DNA of 64,000 nucleotides from Diadema setosum (taxonomy: Eukaryota > Echinodermata > Echinoidea > Diadematoida > Diadematidae). The notes beneath the pieces were generated by a model. It ran no database searches. It was given only the letters and a program-made list of their open reading frames with translations, and had not been told where the DNA came from. Location: contig NC_092705.1 in the NCBI RefSeq assembly GCF_964275005.1, positions 8,420,641 to 8,484,640 of the forward strand. Reading direction: 5' to 3'. Position numbers and translations under genes: made by a program. Shown piece after piece: positions 47,062 to 57,471 of this stretch. The number at the start of each line of letters is the position of its first letter. Position 1 is the stretch's first letter.

Positions 47062-48201
47062 CGAGGGGTCAAAATAGCTTGGGCTTAATAGGGTTAAACA
47101 CCCCCCTCTAAAAAATCCTGGCTACGCCTATGCAGGGTTGACACAGGTATTGAGCACGACAAGTTCTCCGCAAATATACAAGACGATCAGCATTGCCAGG
47201 GCGTATCCAGGCTCTTTTTTATTCCCACGGTGGACGACGAAAGCCAGACTCGGTGCTATTGATGGACCTATACACAAGATGAAGTAAAAGCATATCAAAC
47301 AAAGCAAAGTTTTCGTAACTTTTAACTCCATATTTCTCTGTCGATGCGCCTGGCTGGTATTAGAGGAACTTTCAAGTGAGCGGGTGCTCTGTCTAACATG
47401 TCTGAAGATCTTGCAGTAGCTACATAGGGTTACGAGAAAGGCAATTGTCGAACAGATGACGCCAAACAGTGCCAGAGCTTTTCCCTTGGGATGGTCGGAG
47501 GTGTTGACGCAGCGTTGTGCTGACATGTCGTATTTGACGAGGTCGTCGGGTCCAGACACCTGGGGAATCACAACGGTGACAGTGGGGGAAAGCCAGCTGA
47601 AGACAAGTATACATACCACATTCCTCCTCGAAAAGACACGGGAGTACGTCTCTTTCGTCTTGGTAATGAGTAAGTAGCGGTTTAGAGGAACTACTGTAAT
47701 GGTGAGCGACATGCAGTAAGTCGCAATAACAGAAAGTGCGTGTAGCACCTGGCAAGTTGCATCGGAGCGTAGCCATTTCATTAGGTTCAAATACGTGGCA
47801 GACACGAATATCCAGATGAGACACATTGCTGTTTGGGAGATGCTCAGGTTGATGAGGAAGATGTTGGTCGCCGTCTGAAGCTTCCTCGACATTGCGAACG
47901 CGAGAAAGATCATCAGGTTCTCGAGGATTCAAACTACCGCCGTAGTGATTACGAAGCTACACACGATGACTGCGGATTTATAGACGAAGCTAACGCTTGT
48001 GACATTCTCTCGGCTGAGTGAGCTTTCATCCATCCTCACTGAATAGGAGAATCCTAGGGATGACACATTATTGTGATGATGCATTATTAGGTGTCACGAC
48101 ATAATCATGATTCACAACCTTGCCAAAATGACACATTAAATTTTCTTCGTTTGTAGCATAGCAGGTGCTGCCGATCAATTATTTCCGTAATTTCACGAAA
48201 T

Positions 48202-49323
48202 ATAGGTTTTACCGGCCAAATCCACACTTATATCAGTCCATTTGATAGCGTTTATTCAATTTAGCAAAACGCTGGTTATCGTACAGTCTGTCTTTCAGAA
48301 TTGCAACTTGTGCGTTCAATTTAGCATTTCTATCAATGAAATTTGCACATGTGGCTTTCGAATTCGTAAAAAGGGTATTCGAATTAGCAGGTACTCTACT
48401 TTCATCCAAATTCGCCATCACAGGCCGAAAGGGTATTTGAGTCATTCAATTTCGCGAATAGGCAGTCAAATTCCAAACACATTCACTCAAATTCACGATA
48501 TGTTACATGTGTCTTGTTTGAAAAGGTGAGAACATTTAAACATGTGTGTTTTAATGTGGCTTTTTGTTCGTCCACAAACTGTTAAGCTGTACAAGTATCG
48601 TATTTTTGACCCTATATAACTCGAGTTTGTTGTTCTGTAACGCCCCTTTTCTTTCATACATGTCATTATAGGCTTACGTGTACCAGTACTACAGATTCAC
48701 TTCATTTTTTTTACAGTCATGACAGCACAAGTTAGATACAGACGTATATCTCAAGAAGATTGAGAAAGAATTATAGAAACACTTGAGGATCATAACGTTT
48801 GCTACCTAGAACTGGCCGCCACACTCAGAATAAAGCGTTCAATGGTCAGATAAGTTATGGCCACCTGCATCTTCGGACCGGAAGACTCAATGAGTACAAA
48901 AAAAAAAAAAAAAAAAAAAAAAAAACTATTGCCAAATTCTCTGAAATGAATACAAAAAAAATGAAATGTTATGACGCTTACAAAACAATAACTATGATAA
49001 AAGATAATAAAGAAAGAACCAAAGCATAAACGTGTCTGCTAAATTGACTGCAAAACATGCCCAAAAATTAATTTGAATGAACGAAGGTGACAGTGTCATT
49101 CTAAATTTAATGAACAAATACCGAAATAGTGATTGTCTTACTAATTTCAGTTTAAAAGTAGTGATTAGAATGAGGTTAAAGGTAATTAGAATGCTCCAAA
49201 ATGAATTGAATTAAGAGATCATAAAATTGAAATACCGAACATGAATGTCATCTAGGCTAAATTTTGATAAATTGAATGCAACAATAAAGAATTGGACTGC
49301 GAAATTGGCCCGGAAAACCTATA
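48202..49323. mobile_element. 1.1-kb TIR element in G4 5' flank, with decayed transposase HTH
   Basis: Ends ATAGGTTTTACCGGCCAAAT and, inverted, ATAGGTTTTCCGGGCCAATT, flanked by short AT-type duplications. Paralogous flanks of G2, G3 and G5 show the uninterrupted site. Inside, 48718-48900 on the plus strand reads RYRRISQED, ERIIETLEDH and ELAATLRIKRS, resembling the helix-turn-helix start of Tc1/IS630-like transposases. Two in-frame stops, both where Arg would be expected (CGA to TGA and AGA-TAA context), and no catalytic part make it dead. Subterminal DNA is rich in ATTCAAATT/AATTCG words. A larger relative is at 56168-58827. Confidence 0.6.
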
Positions 49324-49668
49324 TTATAAAAGTTTACGGTACAGTGATACCACACTGTGAGGTGGACCACACTGTGAGGTGGACCACACCTAATCAGAGT
49401 AGCAATATACGAAAAATAATTACTGACATTTCGAAATGGAAAATGACAAATGCAAGAAGAAAGCGCTTTTTTTTCGGGGGAGGGGGGTGATATACCTGGG
49501 GGGGGGGAATTAGTCGGTCTGTCCATTTTAAGGAGATTGAATGATTCCTTGAGTCAAGATCTTACATGAATCGATTCAAAAGTCATGTTCGATAATTATA
49601 TCAACCATGCACAGGAAAAAAAAACCCAAAATCATCATTAAAACAGCACAGTTTATAATGTCGTGCGT

Positions 49669-49765
49669 ACCGAAAGCATCGTACCTTATTTCGTATTCAA
49701 AGTTCAGATCTGTTGAAGAATGTCTGTTCTTCCGTCACTCGAGTGCTTGTGTATAAATAATGGAC
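49669..49765 (-). promoter_or_regulatory. Conserved leader/promoter block of G4 pseudogene
   Basis: CACTCGAGTG at 49736-49745, TATA-like block adjacent, leader donor TTTCG|GTACGC at 49670-49671, closely matching G2. It has outlived the coding sequence. Confidence 0.45.
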
Positions 49766-50312
49766 TCGGGGTGTTACCTTGCCCAAATATCACACCGATG
49801 TTATGAATCACAAATAAAGTGGGTAGTTTTGAACGCACGCACGCATATTCGTCTCCTATATTATATGCCTTTCTGACACGGAAAGCAACATAATAGAATT
49901 ATATCTGTGTTCGATCTAATTATACATGCCTACTTATAGAGAGCGGAAGTCTAGCACAGTTTCACTTTTGTCAGACTTCATTTGCAGTCGTTGAGTTAAC
50001 TTATAGACATTATTCTAACATGAAGAATGACATGCTTCCCGCAGTTTTTTTAAGTCATGCCGCATTACCAACAACAATATATACGACATAATCTTTACAT
50101 CATGCTATAGGGAAAAGCCGCACACATTACTGCACATTCAACAATGTTCAATGGCAGAATCCTGCTAGATGTATTCCGGTGTTTTGGCTCTTTAAGTTTG
50201 TTTGTGTTTTTCACAAAATTGTATCAAATATAATATAACGCTATCGCATTTCAAACGAAGCACTCTATAACTTCCACGCTGATAGGAAATCTACTAAGTG
50301 TCAATAGTAATA

Positions 50313-50498
50313 CAGTGGACTCCATATCAATAACTAAGTCCTTGGGATCCGCAGTTTTCTTTCGTTGTATCGAAATTTAGTTTTAACCGAACAAATAACA
50401 ATAAAACACAAAGAGTGGATAATGTTGCGGCCTGGATTCTCACTTCGTTGTAACCGGAATTTCGTTATAACCGTGCTCGTTATAACGGGAGTTCTCTG
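50313..50498. mobile_element. pogo/Tigger-like MITE
   Basis: 186 bp with ends CAGTGGACTCC / GGGAGTTCTCTG, TA on both sides, and internal CGTTATAACGGGA and TTCGTTGTA words typical of pogo-type MITE ends. Absent from the paralogous spacer at about 31520. Confidence 0.65.
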
Positions 50499-50536
50499 TA
50501 GTAAATCTAGATAGTTCAGGGGTATAGTGTCAATAC

Positions 50537-51480
50537 TTGTCTTTTCTGTTCTCTATTATACTTATACACTATTATGTTTGTTCTGTCTCATCTTGTCTTG
50601 TCTCATATTCAATTCTCTTGTAGAAGCGTTACTCCCATATCAGTTCCGTTTCATGTGAACTCGTTTGTATTTCTGTTTGTTTATTGCTCTGTCTTTCCAG
50701 AGGGTTCTCTGGGGTTTTTTTTTTCTTGTGCTTTCCATTGATGTTATTCTCCTGAGGGGCCTCCATCCTACAAGCTTTCTCTTTTTAATTGGGTCCCTCT
50801 ATTTTTCAAATTTTGCGTATTGTTTTATTTCCTCTATTTCAGGTTTATGGCAATGAATAATCATCGCAAGGTTCCACTATTATTGTACACTCTTTCATGT
50901 CACATATAGTTTTACTTACCTTATCTTCTGTTATCAAAGAAAGTGATGTTTATATGATTTGTCGAAAAATGAAAATAAAAGATAACTGAAAGGATTTGAA
51001 AGTGCTGAACTCTGAAGTGCTTAAAGTGCTGAACTGTTACATCGATTATGTAACATGTGCCTCGGTCGCGATTTCCTATTATCCCCTGGACCTTTTTGTG
51101 CACTTTTTTGTATTTCTGCTATATTGTACACTGTATCTGACTTGTACCTCGCTTGGGTGATCACGCAACTCTCAAGAAGTCTTGTGCCGCGAACACTGTT
51201 TTCTTTGTCTTTTCTTTGTCTTTTTTATTCTTCGACGTTTATATTTCCCCAATACACAAATTAGCATTCCTTTCAATTGTAAATATCAAGTAAGAATCAA
51301 CTTCACATCCGCATCTGGGAATCTACACCCTAGAAGTAATTCTCCTATGTAGATTCCTCATATTGCACCTGTTAAATTGTCTTAAAAGCTGTACTTGACA
51401 ATTCATCCATGCATGCTTTTTGTATTGTTATGATTATGGTTTATTTGTTGAAATGTGGAATATGGAACAATAAAAAAAAA
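50537..51480 (+). mobile_element. PolyA-tailed retroposed insertion, origin unknown
   Basis: The spacer homology with 31545-31560 breaks after GTGTCAATACT and resumes at CTTTGGTGC near 51484. The 0.94-kb insert ends in AACAATAAAAAAAAA, a polyadenylation-signal-like end. No reverse transcriptase or gene is recognised, so it may be a LINE 3' end or a processed transcript. Confidence 0.5.
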
Positions 51481-52458
51481 ACTCCTTTGGTGCTATGTAT
51501 ACGCAAACTCTCATCAATGGGTTGCTGAAGACAAAATCCAGCGTTCTTATATTTTACCTCTTTCTGTTTCTTTACCTTTTTGTTTCATTCCCCTCAAGCC
51601 CTCCAACACAAACACAAACCTCAATACCCACACAGATTATATTTCCTTCACTCTTCACAAACTGTTGGTGTTAAAAGAATCCAGGTTAAAAGAACCCAGG
51701 CGACAATATGATTCCATCTTTGTTTTGTGTACAGAAGGTCAGCGACAAACACACCTCAGAGTTAAGCAGGTTTTATACAAATATATATACCCTAAACTAC
51801 AAATGATATCATATGAAGAGGGGCAGTGAAAGCAAAGAAGTGTCATTCTCTTGATACGCGCAGCTTGTATACCAAACATGAATTATATGATTATGTTATT
51901 GGGAAATTCCCTAGTTTGGTATTAAATCTAGCAACTAAATCTCCTTTCCTCTTAACAGTGCAAAAAGTGTTAAAGCTTTTAAGATTTCAAGGCTATAATG
52001 ATTTGATGCAAAGGTTGCAAATTATTTCCATTTATTTCATGTTAAAAACGAAATGAATTTATGGAAGACTCATGTTGGATTTGTGAGATGCCGTCAACAT
52101 TACGTCTTTCCGTCGCGTGTGTGGATCCTCCTAATATCAACGCTTCGTAAACAGGTAAAATTTTGAGATTTTACCATTCTGTTTATTCCCGTTTGCTCTA
52201 CTGATTAAAGGTAAGTCTACAGCAGATTGAAATTGCAGTGTAAAATATTATAAACCTCTTGTCCTAAAACAAGCCTCCGCCAACCGCATTAACATACAGT
52301 AAATTTTCCTTCAATCATATTATTTTTTAAAAAAGTGTGATTATTAGCGTGTAGCCCATTGAAAGAAGCTATTACCTTGTCCGTTAAAATGCTCTGTCTG
52401 TTGCGATGTCTAGGATATCGTCTCGTCAGAGTACATGAATTTATGTACGTACTCTAAT

Positions 52459-54430
52459 GGGCTCACACGGGTAAATAATTCCCCATAGAGACGTGTGTTA
52501 GAATTCAAATTTCAAAAAATTCTGTAAAATAGCTGGGAGAAATGAGGTGTTTCATCTTCACTAACCTGAATAAGTGAGATATTACCTTTCATCCATCAGA
52601 TTGCCAGGGTGGGTTGTTCTGCTCTAATTCTGTCCAGGGGTCCGCAAAGCCAGACTACGAGTTCTTGTCACTCAAAAAATCACCTATTTTCCGTACACGT
52701 ACCCAATGAAATATAGTCCCCTCAATTTCCATCAGAAAAGCTTTCATCTTCCAACCGAAATGCAGTTTGTAGAGGAATTCATACTCAATATCTACAGCTT
52801 TTCAGTTTTTTGCCAAACTACATCATTGATTTTTAATTAATTTTTTTCTTCATTTATTTTGGTATCTTTGGTACGAATTTGTGAAGGGGTCTGGGACAGT
52901 CCATTTTATTTACAGGTGTGAGCCCTATAGTGGAGGTCATATTTCTTATTTGACTTTTAAACATCATAAATGTGTTTTTTATGATATTTGCCCCTACATC
53001 ATATGAGAAATTACACTTTCAAGGATTATAAAGCTTCTCAAAGGGACACTTTTAGAAAATCATGCCCTTTAGGGTTTTTTTAAAATAAATCTTGCAGTTT
53101 TGATCAGTTCTTCATAAGATGAATACATAGATCCAGGCAGTTATCCTTGATTGTGGGTGTGTCATCATCACCTTATAGCCTACAAAGTACTTGATAAGAC
53201 TTTGTTTTGTCAAACAGACTAACTTTATGTATTTTGAGCTGTTTCAGTGGTAGCCAAAACAAAGAAATACATTAAAATAACACAGTCATTCAAAGTTGTG
53301 TGATACTGATGACTGACTGCTATGTACTAAGATCTAGTGACAAGAACATAATATTAAGAAAAGAAATAGTAGCAAGGCAGAGTTGAGGAGGGGGGAGTAG
53401 AGGAGAGAGGTAGAGAGAGGGGGGTAGGGAGGGGAAGGGGAGGGAGGAAGAGATCTGACACAATACAAGATACACAATACAAGATTAACACAGTCATTCA
53501 AAGTTGTGTGATACTGATGACTGCTATTTACTAAGATCTAGTACCACAAGAACATAATATTAAGAAAAGAAATTATAGCAAGGAAGAGTGGGGGGGGGGG
53601 AGTTAGAGGAGACAGGTAGAGGGAGGGGGTAGGGAGCAGAAGGGGGAGGGAGGAAGAGATCTGACACAATACAAGATACACAATACAAGAAGTCATTCAA
53701 AGTTGTGTGATACTGATGACTGCTATTTACTAAGATCTAGTACCACAAGAACATAATATTAAGAAAAGAAATTGTAGCAAGATAGAGTTGGGGGAGGGGG
53801 AGTAGAGGAGAGAGGTAGAGGGAGGGGGGGGGAGGGGAAGTAGGGAGCAGAAGGGGGAGGGAGGAAGAGAGATCTGACACAATACAAGATCAACATAAAC
53901 CAGCAGAGCTTGTATGGGATGAATACTTCCCATAGACTTGCATGTATTGCGTGCATTCTTATAGGGCTCACACTGGTAAATAATTCCCCATAGAGACGTG
54001 TGTTAAAATTCAAATTTCAAAAAATTCTGTAAAATAGCTGGGAGAAATGAGGTGTTTCATCTTCACTAACCTGAATAAGTGAGATATTACCTTTCATCCA
54101 TCAGATTGCCAGGGTGGGTTGTTCTGCTCTAATTCTGTCCAGGGGTCCGCAAAGCCAGACTACGAGTTCTTGTCACTCAAAAAATCACCTATTTTCCGTA
54201 CACGTACCCAATGAAATATAGTCCCCTCAATTTCCATCAGAAAAGCTTTCATCTTCCAACCAAAATGCAGTTTGTAGAGGAATTCATACTCAATATCTAC
54301 AGCTTTTCAGTTTTTTGCCAAACTACATCATTGATTTTTAATTAATTTTTTTCTTCATTTATTTTGGTATCTTTGGTACGAATTTGTGAAGGGGTCTGGG
54401 ACAGTCCATTTTATTTACAGGTGTGAGCCC
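52459..54430. mobile_element. 1.97-kb unit with 467-bp near-identical terminal direct repeats
   Basis: Two 467-bp copies (52459-52925, 53964-54430) differ at only about three positions. Each has inverted ends GGGCTCACAC...GTGTGAGCCC, as a MITE does. The whole unit is flanked by TAAT (52455-52458, 54431-54434); the inner segment is flanked by TATA. The paralogous spacer has the single uninterrupted site (CTCTAATGTAGTCGACG near 32910). No coding capacity seen, and no primer-binding site is obvious, so I favour two MITEs around a segment over an LTR element. Confidence 0.65.
53279..53893. repeat. ~205-bp tandem repeats, three units, purine-rich
   Basis: Units begin near 53279, 53487 and 53691. 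Each has CAGTCATTCAAAGTTGTGTG, ACTAAGATCTAGT, AATATTAAGAAAAGAAAT, then ~80 bases of almost pure purine (GGGAGGAAG-type) and AGATCTGACACAATACAAGA. Confidence 0.85.
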
Positions 54431-54434
54431 TAAT

Positions 54435-55990
54435 GTAGTCGACGAGACCACGCCCTCTCTGACCTGAATATGGGGATGATGTAACCGGTAGGAGAAGTTC
54501 CTCAACTGCTGCCCAAGGAGGCCACCTCTTCAGCGTGTGGGAGATCTTACAACAGTAAGCCAGTTTACAGTTCCACGTTGCACATGAGCAGAAAAAAGAT
54601 CATTAATTTTGTACAGTCAGGCATGTTTGTTTTTTAATTCACTGGGATAAGCATTCCTGATGTAATAATTATTCATGTAACCCTTTCAAACGGACAGCAT
54701 GATACATCCACCCGACAGCAAGCCTGGTATTTGGCAATGTTGGTAGAAAGACTTTATTTATGCATTCACACAAAATAATGAACTGAATGTCTGCCGAAGT
54801 GTCAATGTTGACAGGCCATTCTTGTCACCTGCTCTGCGCAAGTTCATTCACTGATTGAACGTGAATTCCATAAATTGTGGGCATGATCATGCATCATGCT
54901 GCTTTGAAAACGAGTGAAGTGCCTAACCAAATGAGAAAAAAAAAGAAAGGTCAATTGTACCAATGTGCCCCTGAGCTGACTGAGAACTGGCTTATCTCAG
55001 GACCAGCATTTTTTTGTCCATTAATGCAGCTTACATTTTACAGTCCACTGGATGTTATTACATTTTTTTCGATGATACATGAACTTATAATTCCAATTCC
55101 TGATTTAAGATCCTGGACAAACGACACTGAGTATAGCTACAGTGCAGTATTCTTTATTGTCAATATTATCATACTATAGTATATCATGAACTGAACGAAT
55201 ACATTCAACAGATAGTTCGAAGCATTTATTTGGTCTATAAATACGATCAGTTCAATGATTTCAATATTTGAAACAGTTTACTTGGTCTATACACATTTAT
55301 TTCCTTTCTCCGTAACATTCACATCCATGAAGTTTTTAAAGTTATATATCTTATCTAGGCGCTCATCATATTTCTGTAACTTCTTTGAGACACTTTTATA
55401 CTAGAACATGACCATTGACATTTTTGTTCAGCTGCTTCTTTTTTTCTTTATCATGTGAAATCCAAAGACATTATTGCATACATTTTGTATTATTAGTTGC
55501 ATCAATGTCAAATAATTGTAATTCCTTTGATAAATATTGGAAATATGAAAAATTGAAATTAATTGAGCAAGAGATGATAATGTGCTTCTTCGTGTTTTCT
55601 TTCAGATTCAAGTTACTGCTTACTTAATACGATCAGTCACTTTGATTTCCCTTTACGTGATAATAAAGTTAGTCCTACTATAACTAAATGTTGACTGCGT
55701 AGGCTTGCTAACAACTGCTCAGAAAATAATGTCAATCTTTGTGTGTGTGTCTGTAATTCGTCACTCACCATTGGATTCATTACGCTTCCTCCTCAAGTGA
55801 TGTATTTCCTTCTGTGCATTTTATATTCAGCCAACTGTCTTTGCACTGTTCATGAAACTTTACAACTTGATCGAGTTTCCTACATAAACAGGAGTTGGCT
55901 AATGTCCAGTACAGTCATGACAGCAACAAGCAGGTTATTTTCAAATACCTTCCTACCCTTTATCAACCTAAATGCTAAATAAAAAACAAA
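54435..55990. other. G5 3' flank, right-hand copy of 32915-34650
   Basis: Runs parallel to the G2-G3 spacer (GACGAGACCACGCCCTCTCT, TTTATGCATTCACACAAAAT, AGATTCAAGTTAC). No gene. Confidence 0.45.
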
Positions 55991-56009
55991 CAACAGTGAT
56001 AATAATCAT

Positions 56010-56082
56010 AATTAAAATGATGATGATGATGATGATGATAGTAATGATAATAATAATAATGATGATGATGATGATGATAATG

Positions 56083-56116
<34 letters not shown>

Positions 56117-56124
56117 TAATAATG

Positions 56125-56156
<32 letters not shown>

Positions 56157-56165
56157 TATAATTAT
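56010..56165. repeat. (ATD)n trinucleotide microsatellite
   Basis: GAT and AAT triplets over about 155 bases, read as poly-Met/Ile in frames; not coding. Confidence 0.85.
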
Positions 56166-56302
56166 ATAGGTTTTCACGGTCAATTTCATAATTTTGTCAT
56201 TCAAGTTCCTATTCCGAGCATTTGATTTTACGCATTCCCCGCTCCCATCACTGAATCAGCAAATTAAAAATCCGGTCATTCGAATTCACTATCGGAGCAT
56301 TA

Positions 56303-56899
56303 GACCCCGTTTACAGTGCGGGGCCGGGCTCGGTCGCGGCTCGGCCGCGGCCGAGTCCGGCCTCAATTGCGCGGCCGAGCCTCGCAATTTTGTCCGTTTA
56401 CACTGCTGGGCTCGGCCGCGCTTTTGATTCAAACCTTTCAATATTTTGTCGTAGTGGCGCTCTGCTTGTAAACAAACGCAATTTGGTATTGTCTGGTGTT
56501 CAGACCCTTTGCCAACTGAATTCCGTGGCGACCGTTCGGGCAAAGGCCTTTGCCGAAGGAAAAAATCCTTTGCAGGACAAAACCACCTTAAACTATACTA
56601 GTTTTCGACGTTGAGGGGGAATATACTGAATAGCGAAAGATACATACGCAGGCAGAGGGTTTGGAAGCCAGACTAAAATTGGCCGCGCAATTGGCCGCGC
56701 ATTTGGCCCAGTTTGCGTTTACACCAAGAAGAGGCCGGGCTCGGCCGCGGCTCGGCCGCGGCCGAGACCACCTCCAGAGCGAGGCCAAATGCGAGGCCAA
56801 TTTTGGCCTCGCATTTGGCCTTTTGCGCGTTTACACTGAAGCAGGGCTGGGCTCGGCCGCGGCTCGGCCGCGGCCGAGCCTCGCACTGTAAACGGGGTC
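56303..56899. mobile_element. GC-rich MITE, copy 1
   Basis: Ends GACCCCGTTTACAGTGC and its reverse complement, next to TA. Packed with CGGCCGCGGCCGAG palindromes at both ends; middle has GTAGTGGCGCTCTGCTTG and GCAAAGGCCTTTGCCG. Confidence 0.7.
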
Positions 56900-56909
56900 T
56901 TACTCACTA

Positions 56910-57471
56910 GACCCCGTTTACAGTCCGGCCTCAATTGCGCGGCCGAGCCTCGCAATTTTGTCCGTTTACACTGCTGGGCTCGGCCGCGCTTTTGATTCAA
57001 ACCTTTCAATATTTTGTCGTAGTGGCGCTCTGCTTGTAAACAAACGCAATTTGGTATTGTCTGGTTTTCAGACCCTTTGCCAAATGAATTCCGTGGCGAC
57101 GAAGTCGCCGTTCGGGCAAAGGCCTTTGCCGAAGGAAAAAATCCTTTGCAGGACAAAACCACCTTAAACTATACTAGTTTTCGACGTTGAGGGGGTTAAT
57201 ATCCTGAATAGCGAAAGATACAGGCAGAGGGTTTGGAAGCCAGACTAAAATTGGCCGCGCAATTGGCCGCGCATTTGGCCCAGTTTGCGTTTACACCAAG
57301 GAGAGGCAGGGCTCGGCCGCGGCTCAGCCGCGGCCGAGACCACCTCCAGAGCGAGGCCAAATGCGAGGCCAATTTTGGCCTCGCATTTGGCCTTTTGCGC
57401 GTTTACACTGAAGCGGGGCTGGGCTCGGCCGCGGCTCGGCCGCGGCCGAGCCTCGCACTGTAAACGGGGTC
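56910..57471. mobile_element. GC-rich MITE, copy 2 in direct tandem
   Basis: Same family and orientation as copy 1, ten bases downstream, highly similar but lacking ~36 bases of the left CG-rich block. The same family twice in a row suggests local duplication or a tandem insertion preference. Confidence 0.7.

Larger units (their letters stand above)
40870..47132. mobile_element. Element A: hAT-like insertion in G4, composite, 6263 bp
   Basis: Ends CAAGGGCGTAGCGAGG and, inverted, CATAGGCGTAGCCAGG (13 of 16 bases match), with 8-bp target duplications. The CA.GGGCGTAGCCAGG-type end and 8-bp duplication fit the hAT superfamily. The left subterminal region (40890-41005) holds three GGTGTTCAAACACC-type palindromes. 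No transposase is recognisable. Its size is inflated by a nested element (42480-45886) and probably another (46113-47061); without them about 1.9 kb remains. Confidence 0.75.
40695..48033 (-). pseudogene. G4: GPCR pseudogene split by a 6.3-kb hAT-like insertion
   Basis: The amino-terminal part starts at the ATG at 48033 (MDESSLSREN) and runs to CVNP at 47133. The carboxyl-terminal part resumes inside TM7 (NPVIYGWNHPHFK) at 40869 and ends at 40695. The two halves meet exactly at an 8-bp duplication (CAGGGTTG, 40862-40869 and 47133-47140) around the element at 40870-47132. There is also a TGA in TM1, where paralogs have Gly in AVVGIVEN, so the gene is dead by two independent lesions. Otherwise it keeps NRY-region and loop features close to G2 (SGPDDLVKYDMSAQRCV), except that Ala before Leu-Asn-Arg-Tyr is Pro. 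Confidence 0.9.
49766..52454. other. G4-G5 spacer, right-hand copy of 30961-32910
   Basis: Parallel to the G2-G3 spacer except for a pogo-like MITE (50313-50498) and a polyA-tailed insertion (50537-51480). No gene. Confidence 0.45.

Noticed and set aside
40870-47132. Intron of G4
   Set aside because: Edges are an 8-bp duplication with inverted ends rather than splice sites, and the sister genes have a single coding exon.
52459-54430. LTR retrotransposon
   Set aside because: The direct repeats begin GGGCTC and end GAGCCC, each with its own inverted ends, there is no recognisable coding part or primer site, and inner and outer 4-bp flanks differ. Kept only as an alternative.
55968-56204. Long Ile/Met frames
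   Set aside because: Direct reading of a GAT/AAT microsatellite.
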